Source of the DNA: a bacterium
GTDB taxonomy: Bacteria; Bacillota_I; Bacilli_A; RFN20; CAG-826
Assembly: GCA_004561785.1 (NCBI GenBank)
Contig: SFUB01000014.1
Span: 1-21,868 of the forward strand
DNA: 21,868 nt
Direction: 5' to 3'
Shown here: positions 1-6,045 of the stretch, piece by piece
How positions within the stretch are numbered: the first letter of the stretch is position 1
Layout: each line of letters begins with the position of its first letter
Position numbers and translations under genes: made by a program
Notes under the pieces: generated by a model
Told to the model about the DNA's origin: nothing
What the model saw: the letters and a program-made list of their open reading frames with translations, nothing else
Databases searched by the model: none

Positions 1-875
1 TTCTCAATGGCTTCTTGGTCTTTTTCGTCTTTTCCTTTGGAGAGGATTTTTTCCAAGGCACAGAGGCTTATCGGGGCAAGGCAGAGCAAGCCGAAGAAGG
101 GGTCGTTGAAGAAAAGAAGCGCATAAATCAAAAGGAAGGAAACCGCGTCTTCGGCCACGTTTAAGGGGGATAGCAAGGACGCTTTCTTATAGGCGTTATA
201 GTGGCAAAGCCTCTCTTTTCGCTCCTCCCGGCCCCCATAAAGGCAGCCGGATAGATATTCCTCATCGAATCGCCTCATCGCTTTGAAGGAAAACAAGGTG
301 CGGGAGGCTAGGCAAAGGCAATAGGCCAAGAGGAAAATGGAAAGGATTAAGAAAGATCCGCCCTGCCTCAACGTGGAAAGGGCGCATAGACCCAAAAGGC
401 CCTCTAGAAATGGGAATATAGCCAGGAAATCGCCCCAACGCCTTTTTCTTTGATACGGCGGTGCTCCTTTCTTCTCTGGCTTTTTCGCAAAAGAAAGCTG
501 CTTCAGGTAGAAGAGGCTCGTTTTCTCGGCCAATTCGCTTTTCTTGACCCATCTTCTCCCCTTCATGGGGTCTAGGACCAAGAAATAGGATCCCCTCGCT
601 TTGGCCAAAACGACCATGTGAGTTTGGCTTTTTTCCTCAAGGAGGAGCAAAATCGGGAAATCCTTGTGCGATAACAAGCCGCTTGGCTCGAGGAACTTAT
701 ACCCGGATAGAGTCAAACCTTGCTCGGAAGCGAAGGAGATCAGTTCCCCCAGCGAAGGGGCCTGGGAAGAGAGCAGGGGTTCCTCAATCTCCTCGGCCTC
801 TTTCACCCCATTTAGGGAAAGAAGCATTTTCACGCAGGCGAACCCGCATCCTTTTCGCTGTGCTTGATAGATCAT
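1..875 (-). CDS. C39-family peptidase with membrane segments, N-terminal part (runs off left edge)
   Basis: This reading frame is open from an ATG at 875 to the window edge (291 codons, no stop). Residues 1-125 read as a bacteriocin-processing C39 cysteine peptidase: Gln4 (oxyanion), Cys10 in GCGFAC, His86 in THMVVL and Asp102 in VLDP. The spacings (Q to C 6, C to H 76, H to D 16) closely match the known ComA peptidase triad (Q11, C17, H96, D112). Gly replaces the usual Asp before the catalytic Cys. A basic linker (131-147) leads to hydrophobic segments near 150-169, 174-195 and 244-274. In this family the layout normally continues into an ABC exporter that cleaves double-glycine leaders and exports the peptide; the ATPase would lie outside the window, so that part is inference. 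The start is preceded by AGAAGGG 5 nt upstream and, further up, TATATA, a weak possible -10. It follows the rpsU terminator, so it is probably a separate transcription unit. Confidence 0.75.
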   Translation of the reverse strand, partial: MIYQAQRKGCGFACVKMLLSLNGVKEAEEIEEPLLSSQAPSLGELISFASEQGLTLSGYKFLEPSGLLSHKDFPILLLLEEKSQTHMVVLAKARGSYFLVLDPMKGRRWVKKSELAEKTSLFYLKQLSFAKKPEKKGAPPYQRKRRWGDFLAIFPFLEGLLGLCALSTLRQGGSFLILSIFLLAYCLCLASRTLFSFKAMRRFDEEYLSGCLYGGREERKERLCHYNAYKKASLLSPLNVAEDAVSFLLIYALLFFNDPFFGLLCLAPISLCALEKILSKGKDEKDQEAIE

Positions 876-926
876 AGGAACCCTTCTCACCTTTATATAA
901 GGAAGGATTCCGCGTTTCCCCCAACG

Positions 927-955
927 AAAATAAAAAGTCCCAGTTTCCTGGGACC
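927..955 (-). terminator. Rho-independent terminator after rpsU
   Basis: On the minus strand, GTCCCAG and CTGGGAC form a 7-bp stem with a GAAA tetraloop (937-954), followed by TTTTTATTTT. It lies 13 nt past the rpsU stop and separates rpsU from the C39 gene. Confidence 0.9.
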
Positions 956-967
956 GTTTTGCAAGAA

Positions 968-1144
968 TTAGAATTTCTTCCTGCGGGCCATCTTCGATTT
1001 CATCTTCCTGGCCAAGCCGGGTTTGAGATAAGCCTCGCGTTTCCGGGCCTCGAAGAGGATGCCGGATTTGTTCACGCCGCGCTTGAAGCGACGGAGCGCG
1101 TCATCGAGGGTCTCATTCTCACGGACGACTACTTTAACGGACAT
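968..1144 (-). CDS. rpsU: Small ribosomal subunit protein bS21
   Basis: This 58-aa protein is the bS21 subunit of the 30S ribosome, which sits near the anti-Shine-Dalgarno end of 16S rRNA and helps initiation on mRNAs. The family pattern is clear: MSVKVVVRENETLDDALRRF at the start, then KRGVNKSG and a very basic C-terminal helix ending in MARRKKF. The length is normal for the family. The ATG at 1144 is chosen over an upstream in-frame start at 1204 because the family begins at MSVKV and because AGGAAGTGAG lies just upstream. The gene follows deoC after 66 nt and ends in a strong terminator. Two mutually exclusive hairpins sit in its leader. It is the left end of the conserved comEC-to-rpsU gene order. 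Confidence 0.95.
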   Translation of the reverse strand: MSVKVVVRENETLDDALRRFKRGVNKSGILFEARKREAYLKPGLARKMKSKMARRKKF

Positions 1145-1158
1145 TCGGTTCTCACTTC

Positions 1159-1189
1159 CTTTCCGGACAAAGGAAAGACTACTCTTTCC
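1159..1189 (-). promoter_or_regulatory. Alternative hairpins in the rpsU leader (possible translational switch or weak terminator)
   Basis: On the minus strand, GGAAAGA (1183-1189) can pair with TCTTTCC (1172-1178) across a GTAG loop. The same CTTTCC (1172-1177) can instead pair with GGAAAG (1159-1164), which overlaps the start of the rpsU Shine-Dalgarno region. The two structures exclude each other. The first is followed only by TTTG, so it is at best a weak deoC terminator. Any regulatory role is inference. Confidence 0.3.
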
Positions 1190-1210
1190 CCGCCCAAAAG
1201 GCAAAGGATT

Positions 1211-1867
1211 TCAGCAGGATTTCGCTTTTTCCTCAAGAATCGCAACGCTCGCGGAGGCGCCGATGCGGTTGGCCCCGGCGGCAACGAGGGCAAGAACATC
1301 TTCGTAATGATGGATGCCACCGCTTGCTTTGACTCCAAGCTCCGGCCCTACGGTCTCCCGCATGAGTTTCACGTCTTCGACTTTGGCGCCGCCTTTGGAG
1401 AAGCCGGTGGAGGTTTTCACGAAATCGGCGCCGCCTTTCTTCGCGGCGAGGCAAGACAGGCGAATCTCCTCCGGAGTGAGGAGGCAAGTCTCCAAAATGA
1501 CCTTTAAGACGCGCGGCCCGCATTCCTTTTTGAGGGCGTAGACTTCCTGGGCGATCTGCTCCCACTTCCCCTCTTTGGCCCAGCCGATGTTCTGGACCAT
1601 GTCGATCTCGGTCGCCCCTTCTTCTAGGGCGAGCCTAGCTTCCGCGGCTTTGATCGCGGTCGCATTGGCCCCCAAGGGAAAGCCGATGACGGTGCAGACG
1701 TTCACGTCGCTGCCTTTGAGTTCTTCGCTGGCCAAAGGTACGAAGCACGGATTGACGCAGACGGAGGCGAAATCGAATTCCTTCGCTTCCGCGCAAAGTC
1801 TCTTGATCTGTTCCTCCGTCGCTTCGGGCTTCAGGAGGGTGTGGTCGAACAATTTGTTGAATTCCAT
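1211..1867 (-). CDS. deoC: Deoxyribose-phosphate aldolase
   Basis: DeoC cleaves 2-deoxyribose 5-phosphate to glyceraldehyde 3-phosphate and acetaldehyde, feeding deoxynucleosides into glycolysis in the cytosol. The 218-aa protein shows the class I aldolase barrel. It begins FDHTLLKP, the Schiff-base lysine is Lys151 in FVKTSTGF, the second active-site lysine is Lys180 in GVKASGGI, and Asp89 sits in EIDMV. GANRIGAS near 198-205 is the phosphate-binding end. These agree with the E. coli residues K167, K201 and D102. The ATG at 1867 has GAGGAAAT just upstream. The gene follows the rpmF terminator, and no clear promoter is visible between them; it may depend on readthrough. It is not accompanied by the usual deo partners (deoA, deoB, deoD, pdp) here. 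Confidence 0.96.
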   Translation of the reverse strand: MEFNKLFDHTLLKPEATEEQIKRLCAEAKEFDFASVCVNPCFVPLASEELKGSDVNVCTVIGFPLGANATAIKAAEARLALEEGATEIDMVQNIGWAKEGKWEQIAQEVYALKKECGPRVLKVILETCLLTPEEIRLSCLAAKKGGADFVKTSTGFSKGGAKVEDVKLMRETVGPELGVKASGGIHHYEDVLALVAAGANRIGASASVAILEEKAKSC

Positions 1868-1903
1868 ATGATTTCCTCGTTTGCATTATCCCTTCCGCAG
1901 GGG

Positions 1904-1934
1904 CAAAAAGAAAGACCCAAGCGGAGGCTTGGGC
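1904..1934 (-). terminator. Rho-independent terminator after rpmF
   Basis: On the minus strand, CCCAAGC and GCTTGGG form a 7-bp stem (1916-1933) with a 4-nt loop, followed by TCTTTCTTTTT. It begins just after the rpmF stop, so rpmF is largely a single-gene transcript and deoC would be reached by readthrough. Confidence 0.88.
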
Positions 1935-1948
1935 CGGTTCTTCGGAGG

Positions 1949-2137
1949 TTATTTCTCCTCTTTCTTGACGTGAAGGACTTCTTTGCCGTCGTAATACCCG
2001 CATTCGGGGCAAACGCGGTGGGAGCGGATCATCGCGCCGCAATGGGGGCAAGCGACCAATCCGACCACTTCGAGCTTGAAGTGGGTCCTGCGCAATCTTT
2101 TGCGGGTCTTGCTGGTTCTTCTCTGAGGTACTGCCAT
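1949..2137 (-). CDS. rpmF: Large ribosomal subunit protein bL32, zinc-ribbon form
   Basis: This 62-aa protein is bL32 of the 50S subunit. The start MAVPQRRTSKTRKRLRRTH is the family signature. Four cysteines (Cys30, Cys33, Cys43, Cys46) in CPHCG and CPEC form the zinc ribbon, so this is the zinc-dependent paralogue rather than the cysteine-free form expressed in zinc limitation. A strong AAAGGAG lies upstream of the ATG at 2137. The gene has its own near-consensus promoter (2170-2198) and its own terminator. In many Bacillota rpmF sits beside the yceD-type DUF177 gene and fatty-acid genes; that neighbour is absent here, so rpmF has been relocated. Confidence 0.96.
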   Translation of the reverse strand: MAVPQRRTSKTRKRLRRTHFKLEVVGLVACPHCGAMIRSHRVCPECGYYDGKEVLHVKKEEK

Positions 2138-2169
2138 AAATAACGATCTCCTTTCGATTTCCGGGGGTG

Positions 2170-2198
2170 ATTATAATTAGGGCAGTTTCCTTAGACAA
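2170..2198 (-). promoter_or_regulatory. Sigma-A promoter for rpmF
   Basis: On the minus strand, a -35 TTGTCT (2193-2198) and a perfect -10 TATAAT (2170-2175) are separated by 17 nt. The start site would be near 2163, leaving a leader of about 25 nt with the AAAGGAG ribosome site. A second TTGACA (2216-2221) further upstream has no good -10 partner. Confidence 0.8.
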
Positions 2199-2233
2199 GG
2201 TAAAAACCGAGACGATGTCAAAATAATTCCAAA

Positions 2234-3517
2234 TTAGTCCGCCGCCACCGAAGGTTCATATGGTATTTTTCGCACATCCCCATGCAGGGGTTTGTCGCTA
2301 TGGATCGCGTAGAGCAGATAATTGGAGCTATGCCCGCGGGCGAGTTTCTTCTCTGGGGAATAGTCCTCAAAGAGAACCTCAAGGGGCTGCCCATAGAAGG
2401 ATTCTTCGTATTCCTTCCTAAGCCTCTTCGAAAGGGCGAGCAGCTCTGCCACCCTTTCTTTTTTGATTTGGGGAGATAGATCGGGAAGGGTCGAGGCGTA
2501 GGTTCCTGGTCGGCTGGAGAACGGGAAGACGTGGATCTCGGCGAAACGGGCTTTCTCGCAGAAAGAAACGGTTTCCTTCCACTCCTCCTCGCTTTCCTCC
2601 GGGAAACCGGCGATCACGTCGGTCGTGATGGCGATGCCCGGCCTAGCGGCGCGGATCCGGTCTACTTTATTCAAGAAGGCGTCGGTATCGTATTTCCGCT
2701 TCATCCTCTTCAAGACGGAGGCGCTGCCGGATTGGAGGGGGATGTGAAGGTGGGAGGCGATGTTCGGCCTACTGGCAAGCAAGGAGAGAAGCTTGTCGTC
2801 GATCTCGCTTTCCTCGATGGAGGAGATACGGAGGCGGAAAAGTTCAGGGCATTTGTCCAAAATGTCCTCGACGAGGTCGGAGAAACGGTAGGAGCCGTCC
2901 CCAAGGTCCTTCCCGTATCCCCCGATGTGGATTCCGGTCAAAACGATTTCTTTGTACCCTCTCTTCACCAAGGCCTCAGCCTCGAAAAGGACTTCCCTTG
3001 GAGCCCGTGAGCGCGAATTGCCGCGCAGAAAGGGGATGAAGCAATAGGAACAGAAATTATCGCACCCGTCTTGGATTTTAAGATAGGCGCGGGCGTTCTC
3101 GCAGAAGGCGTTGGCCCCGAGTTCCTCGTATTCTTCCTTGCGGACGTTTTTCTTGACGTCGATGATCTTCTCTCCGGTCTCTTCATGTTTCCTTATATAA
3201 GAAGGGATAAGGGAACGATCGGCGGCGCCGAGGACGATGTCGGCGCCAAGTCTAGCGGCCTCCTCGGCGTGGGTTTGACTGTAGCAACCCATGACGACGA
3301 GGGTCGCTTTCTCATTCCGCTTCCGGAAGGAGGATATATGCTGGCGCGACTTCGCGTCGGCCTTCATCGTCACCGAGCAGGTATTCAGAATGATGACGTC
3401 GGCTTCCTCTTCTTCCGGCGTCTCCGCATATCCCTCTTTCGCTAAAATCGTGCCTACCGAAGCGTTTTCATAGGAGTTCACCTTGCAGCCAAGGCTATGC
3501 AAATAATACTTTCTCAT
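2234..3517 (-). CDS. mtaB: tRNA (N6-threonylcarbamoyladenosine37-C2) methylthiotransferase
   Basis: MtaB is a radical-SAM enzyme that adds a methylthio group to t6A37 in ANN-decoding tRNAs. The 427-aa protein shows the N-terminal UPF0004 domain with cluster cysteines Cys11 (LGCKVN), Cys47 (NTCSVT) and Cys78 (MGCYS). It also has the radical-SAM motif Cys152/Cys156/Cys159 (CDNFCSYC), followed by the TIM-barrel signatures LTGIHIGGYG and HLHIPLQSGS. A short C-terminal TRAM-like tail follows. The order and spacing fit MtaB (B. subtilis YqeV) rather than MiaB or RimO, and the position near dnaJ and rpsU is the expected one. Start and stop overlap the upstream gene by 4 nt (ATGA), so translation is probably coupled; only a weak ribosome site is visible. 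No clear terminator follows. Confidence 0.95.
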   Translation of the reverse strand: MRKYYLHSLGCKVNSYENASVGTILAKEGYAETPEEEEADVIILNTCSVTMKADAKSRQHISSFRKRNEKATLVVMGCYSQTHAEEAARLGADIVLGAADRSLIPSYIRKHEETGEKIIDVKKNVRKEEYEELGANAFCENARAYLKIQDGCDNFCSYCFIPFLRGNSRSRAPREVLFEAEALVKRGYKEIVLTGIHIGGYGKDLGDGSYRFSDLVEDILDKCPELFRLRISSIEESEIDDKLLSLLASRPNIASHLHIPLQSGSASVLKRMKRKYDTDAFLNKVDRIRAARPGIAITTDVIAGFPEESEEEWKETVSFCEKARFAEIHVFPFSSRPGTYASTLPDLSPQIKKERVAELLALSKRLRKEYEESFYGQPLEVLFEDYSPEKKLARGHSSNYLLYAIHSDKPLHGDVRKIPYEPSVAAD

Positions 3518-4320
3518 AATTTAGAAGCGTCTTTCTCGATTTTAGATAAAAGCACGACCTCATCGTAGTTATTTTTATAAATCAATCTACTAGAAATCAA
3601 CTTATTTTCTACTAATGCCTTTTTCATTCCCTCGCGATCGTTCTTATAATAGGCTTCCACCGCAGGCAGGATGCGCTCCATCATGTGGTTCCGGTTCACG
3701 TCTTTCAGGTAACGGTCGAAGAGACAACATTCGGCATCGAGCCTCCCCTGCTTGTTCACGAAGTAAATCGAGGAGGAATCATAATCGTAGAAGGCGCTGC
3801 CGGAAGCGTCTTTCTTGACCCTCACAAGGCGGGTGAAAAGGGAATCGAAGAGATCGTCGCCATAGTAATCGAAGGGGTCAATGAGGACGGCTTCGAAGTT
3901 CCCAGCCATCCTTTTGTAAGGCTTGTTCGCGAGCTTCTCCCATTCTTGCCCATAGATTCGGTTAAGGCTTTTGGAGAAGAAAGGAAGATAGATTTTCTGA
4001 TCCTCGAACCGATGATAGGGGAGCTTTTTTAAGACGGGGGTCACCGCTTCTTCGATGAGGATCGCCTTTTCCCGTTCTCCCAAGCCCTCGGATTTCGCGA
4101 AGGCGGATTTGAGGGTCTTGTCGATCGTCTGCTTTGCATAAAGAGAGCGCAGCACGATGTTCGCGCGCTCAATCTGAAAAGGGGATTGCGCCTTCATGAG
4201 GGGCGCGAAGTACTGCAGGTCGCTCAGCATCCCGGCGTTAGCCAAAAAGAAAGCCATCTCCTCGCTCCGTTCGAAGGAGGTAGGCCTCTGCTTCTTTTTG
4301 AGGGTGAGGAAGAGATTCAT
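3514..4320 (-). CDS. Unrecognised 268-aa cytosolic protein between a TM2 protein and mtaB
   Basis: I do not recognise a family. The protein has no signal peptide or membrane segment and no catalytic motif that I can name. The first 100 residues are helical and charged. The middle holds an aromatic, acidic stretch (IDPFDYYGDDLFDSLF near 147-162) and then FYDYDSSSIYFVNKQGRLD (177-195), which looks like beta structure. The C-terminal 70 residues are basic and helical. The ATG at 4320 is preferred to an in-frame start at 4356 because it overlaps the stop of the TM2 gene by one base (TAATG), a common coupled arrangement. The end overlaps mtaB by 4 nt. Sitting in one tightly packed unit with the TM2 gene and mtaB suggests co-expression, not a shared pathway. 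Confidence 0.75.
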   Translation of the reverse strand: MNLFLTLKKKQRPTSFERSEEMAFFLANAGMLSDLQYFAPLMKAQSPFQIERANIVLRSLYAKQTIDKTLKSAFAKSEGLGEREKAILIEEAVTPVLKKLPYHRFEDQKIYLPFFSKSLNRIYGQEWEKLANKPYKRMAGNFEAVLIDPFDYYGDDLFDSLFTRLVRVKKDASGSAFYDYDSSSIYFVNKQGRLDAECCLFDRYLKDVNRNHMMERILPAVEAYYKNDREGMKKALVENKLISSRLIYKNNYDEVVLLSKIEKDASKL

Positions 4321-4754
4321 TAACGGAGATACTCCCCCGTCGCGTCTTTCAAGCAATCCTTCTTAAGCAAAAGCAGTCCCAAAATAACGTCGAAGAGGAT
4401 CCAAGCGAAGGCGGGCAGCAAAAAAGCCCAGAAGGAAGGGAGGCAAGTGAAGAACAAAAGGCATCCCAGCCCGGCAATCGAAGACACCGACGCGATCAAA
4501 AAGGCGATTCCGCGGCCTTTGTAGCCCAAATAGAAGTCATGGACGCCGAATAGGCCGAGCGCCATTGCGAGAATGGCGTAAAGCTTATGCGATTTGGATT
4601 TGTATAGCTTATATTCCCCCGCGACCGGATCGATATGACAGGTGACGTCCTTGGTGAGGTAATCCCCTTGGATCGGGTTCTCCTGCCCGCAATAGGGGCA
4701 GAGATCCTTGTCGAGGCGGGAAATCTCTTTGTGACAGTTCTTGCAGTACGGCAT
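4320..4754 (-). CDS. Zinc-ribbon and TM2-domain membrane protein
   Basis: This 144-aa protein starts with a short zinc ribbon (Cys4, Cys7, Cys19, Cys22; CKNC and CPYC). After a polar stretch, it has a TM2 domain from about residue 58: a hydrophobic helix, the turn GLFGVHDFYLGYKGRG with the conserved G-x-H-x-F-Y-x-G core, then further hydrophobic segments to about 130. Family members are small inner-membrane proteins of unknown biochemical role. The start at 4754 sits directly before the zinc ribbon, so it is unlikely to be wrong. No ribosome-binding sequence lies at a usable distance, while a perfect TATAAT ends 10 nt upstream. It follows the dnaJ terminator and heads the unit with the 268-aa protein and mtaB. 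Confidence 0.88.
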   Translation of the reverse strand: MPYCKNCHKEISRLDKDLCPYCGQENPIQGDYLTKDVTCHIDPVAGEYKLYKSKSHKLYAILAMALGLFGVHDFYLGYKGRGIAFLIASVSSIAGLGCLLFFTCLPSFWAFLLPAFAWILFDVILGLLLLKKDCLKDATGEYLR

Positions 4755-4764
4755 AAGCGCTTGA

Positions 4765-4793
4765 ATTATAATCCGGTCTTCCTTTCTCTTAAA
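4765..4793 (-). promoter_or_regulatory. Possible promoter giving a leaderless or nearly leaderless mRNA
   Basis: On the minus strand a perfect -10 TATAAT (4765-4770) ends 10 nt before the ATG at 4754, so the transcript would begin within about 3 nt of the start codon. The -35 (TTTAAG, 4788-4793, 17-nt spacer) is poor. Confidence 0.45.
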
Positions 4794-4794
4794 C

Positions 4795-4825
4795 CAAAAA
4801 AGGCCAAAGGTTTGCGCCTTCGGCC
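4795..4825 (-). terminator. Rho-independent terminator of the hrcA-dnaJ operon
   Basis: On the minus strand, GGCCGAAGG pairs with CCTTTGGCC (9 bp with one G-T wobble, 4802-4825) across a CGCAAA loop, followed by TTTTTTG. It begins 7 nt past the dnaJ stop. Confidence 0.87.
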
Positions 4826-4832
4826 TTTCGCC

Positions 4833-5975
4833 TCATTTTTTGAAGCGCTCCTTCCACTTCGAGAAGGGGCTCTCCTTTTTTCCTTCCTGGGCTTGGAATT
4901 CCCGAAGCAGGTCTTTTTGAGCTTTGCTGAGTTTGACCGGGGTCTTCACTTTGATGTGCAGATATTGGTCGCCCGGCTTCTGGGTGCGGAGGTCTTTGAT
5001 CCCTTTCCCCTTCAGCTTCAGCACCTGATCGGGCTGAGTGCCCTCCGGGATCGCGACGGTCACTTCGCCATAGACGGATGGAACGTCGATCTCCGTCCCA
5101 AGGGCGCAATCGACGAAGCTCAGGGGGACGTCGAGATGGATGTCGTTGCCCTCGCGGCGGAAGGAAGGATCCTCATTCACGAGGACTTCGACGTAAAGGT
5201 CGCCGTTTGGCCCGCCGTTATTGCCTTTGCCGCCTTTTCCGCTCACGCGGATCTGCTGGCCGGAGTTGATGCCAGCGGGGATGTTGACCAAGAGGTCTTT
5301 GTGAACTTTCGAATATCCCTTGCCACCGCATTCGTGGCATTTGTTTTTGACGATGCGGCCGCTGCCGCCGCAATGGGGGCAGGTTGTCTGGCCTTCCATG
5401 AGGCCGAAGATGGTCCTCTGCTGCGTCCTTTCGACGCCGCTCCCCCCGCAATAGGGGCAGGTGACGTAATCGGATTCGCTTTCGGCCCCGGTTCCATGGC
5501 AATGGGGGCAGGGTTCGTCGTAATTGAGGGGCACGGTCACTTTGACGCCGTTGATCGCGTCCATGAAGTCGATGCGTACCCGGGTGAGCGTATCTTGTCC
5601 CTTTGAGGGCCCGGTCGAGGCGGAGGAGCGTCTTGCCCCGCCGCCGAAGAAAGAATTGAAGATGTCGCCTAGATCGACGTCCCCGAATCCTTGGCTGGAG
5701 AATCCGCCCCCGAAGGGGTTGCCCGCTCCGCCGGTGGAGGCGCCTTGCTGGAAAGCCGCCTGCCCGAAGCGATCGTATTGGGCGCGTTTGGCGTCGTCAT
5801 AAAGGACATCATAAGCCTCCTGGACCTCTTCGAATTTCTTCGGGGCGTCCGGAGAATGGTTGATGTCCGGGTGATACTGTTTGGCCAATTTCCGGTAGGC
5901 CGATTTGATTTCGTCTTTGGTCGCCGTTTTGCTGACGCCGAGGACTTCATAATAATCCCGTTTGGTCTCTGCCAT
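4833..5975 (-). CDS. dnaJ: Chaperone protein DnaJ (Hsp40)
   Basis: DnaJ delivers substrates to DnaK and stimulates its ATPase in the cytosol. The 380-aa protein is a full type I (class A) member. The J domain occupies 1-70 with HPD at 35-37. A Gly/Phe-rich linker runs from about 71 to 125. The zinc domain has four CxxCxGxG repeats (Cys156/159, 173/176, 199/202, 213/216), all intact. The C-terminal substrate-binding domains follow, with a lysine-rich end. The ATG at 5975 has AAAGGAGG 6-7 nt upstream. It is the last gene of the heat-shock operon: 70 nt separate it from dnaK, including a stable hairpin, and a terminator follows. Here dnaJ ends the operon, whereas in B. subtilis prmA and rsmE follow. 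Confidence 0.98.
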   Translation of the reverse strand: MAETKRDYYEVLGVSKTATKDEIKSAYRKLAKQYHPDINHSPDAPKKFEEVQEAYDVLYDDAKRAQYDRFGQAAFQQGASTGGAGNPFGGGFSSQGFGDVDLGDIFNSFFGGGARRSSASTGPSKGQDTLTRVRIDFMDAINGVKVTVPLNYDEPCPHCHGTGAESESDYVTCPYCGGSGVERTQQRTIFGLMEGQTTCPHCGGSGRIVKNKCHECGGKGYSKVHKDLLVNIPAGINSGQQIRVSGKGGKGNNGGPNGDLYVEVLVNEDPSFRREGNDIHLDVPLSFVDCALGTEIDVPSVYGEVTVAIPEGTQPDQVLKLKGKGIKDLRTQKPGDQYLHIKVKTPVKLSKAQKDLLREFQAQEGKKESPFSKWKERFKK

Positions 5976-6002
5976 AATGGCCTCCTTTCCTTAATCGACA
6001 AA

Positions 6003-6030
6003 TCGGCGCCAGAGGGATCCCTGGCGCCGA
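6003..6030 (-). other. Strong hairpin between dnaK and dnaJ
   Basis: TCGGCGCCAG (6003-6012) is exactly complementary to CTGGCGCCGA (6021-6030), a 10-bp GC-rich stem with an 8-nt loop. On the minus strand it is followed by TTTG and then mixed sequence, so it lacks a proper U-tract. It is more likely an mRNA-stability, processing or partial-attenuation element that sets the DnaK to DnaJ ratio than a full terminator. That role is inference. Confidence 0.75.
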
Positions 6031-6045
6031 AAGAGGGGCATGGCC

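Noticed and set aside
262..552. A 96-codon minus-strand frame with a Met start
   Set aside because: It lies in another frame inside the C39 gene, which is open for all 291 codons and has a coherent active site and membrane segments.
3188..3200. TATATAA motifs at about 894, 3192 and 9938 as a repeated promoter or site
   Set aside because: Two of the three lie inside mtaB and hemW and encode Tyr-Ile-(Arg/Lys) with TAT ATA codons. No -35 partners are seen, so chance is sufficient.
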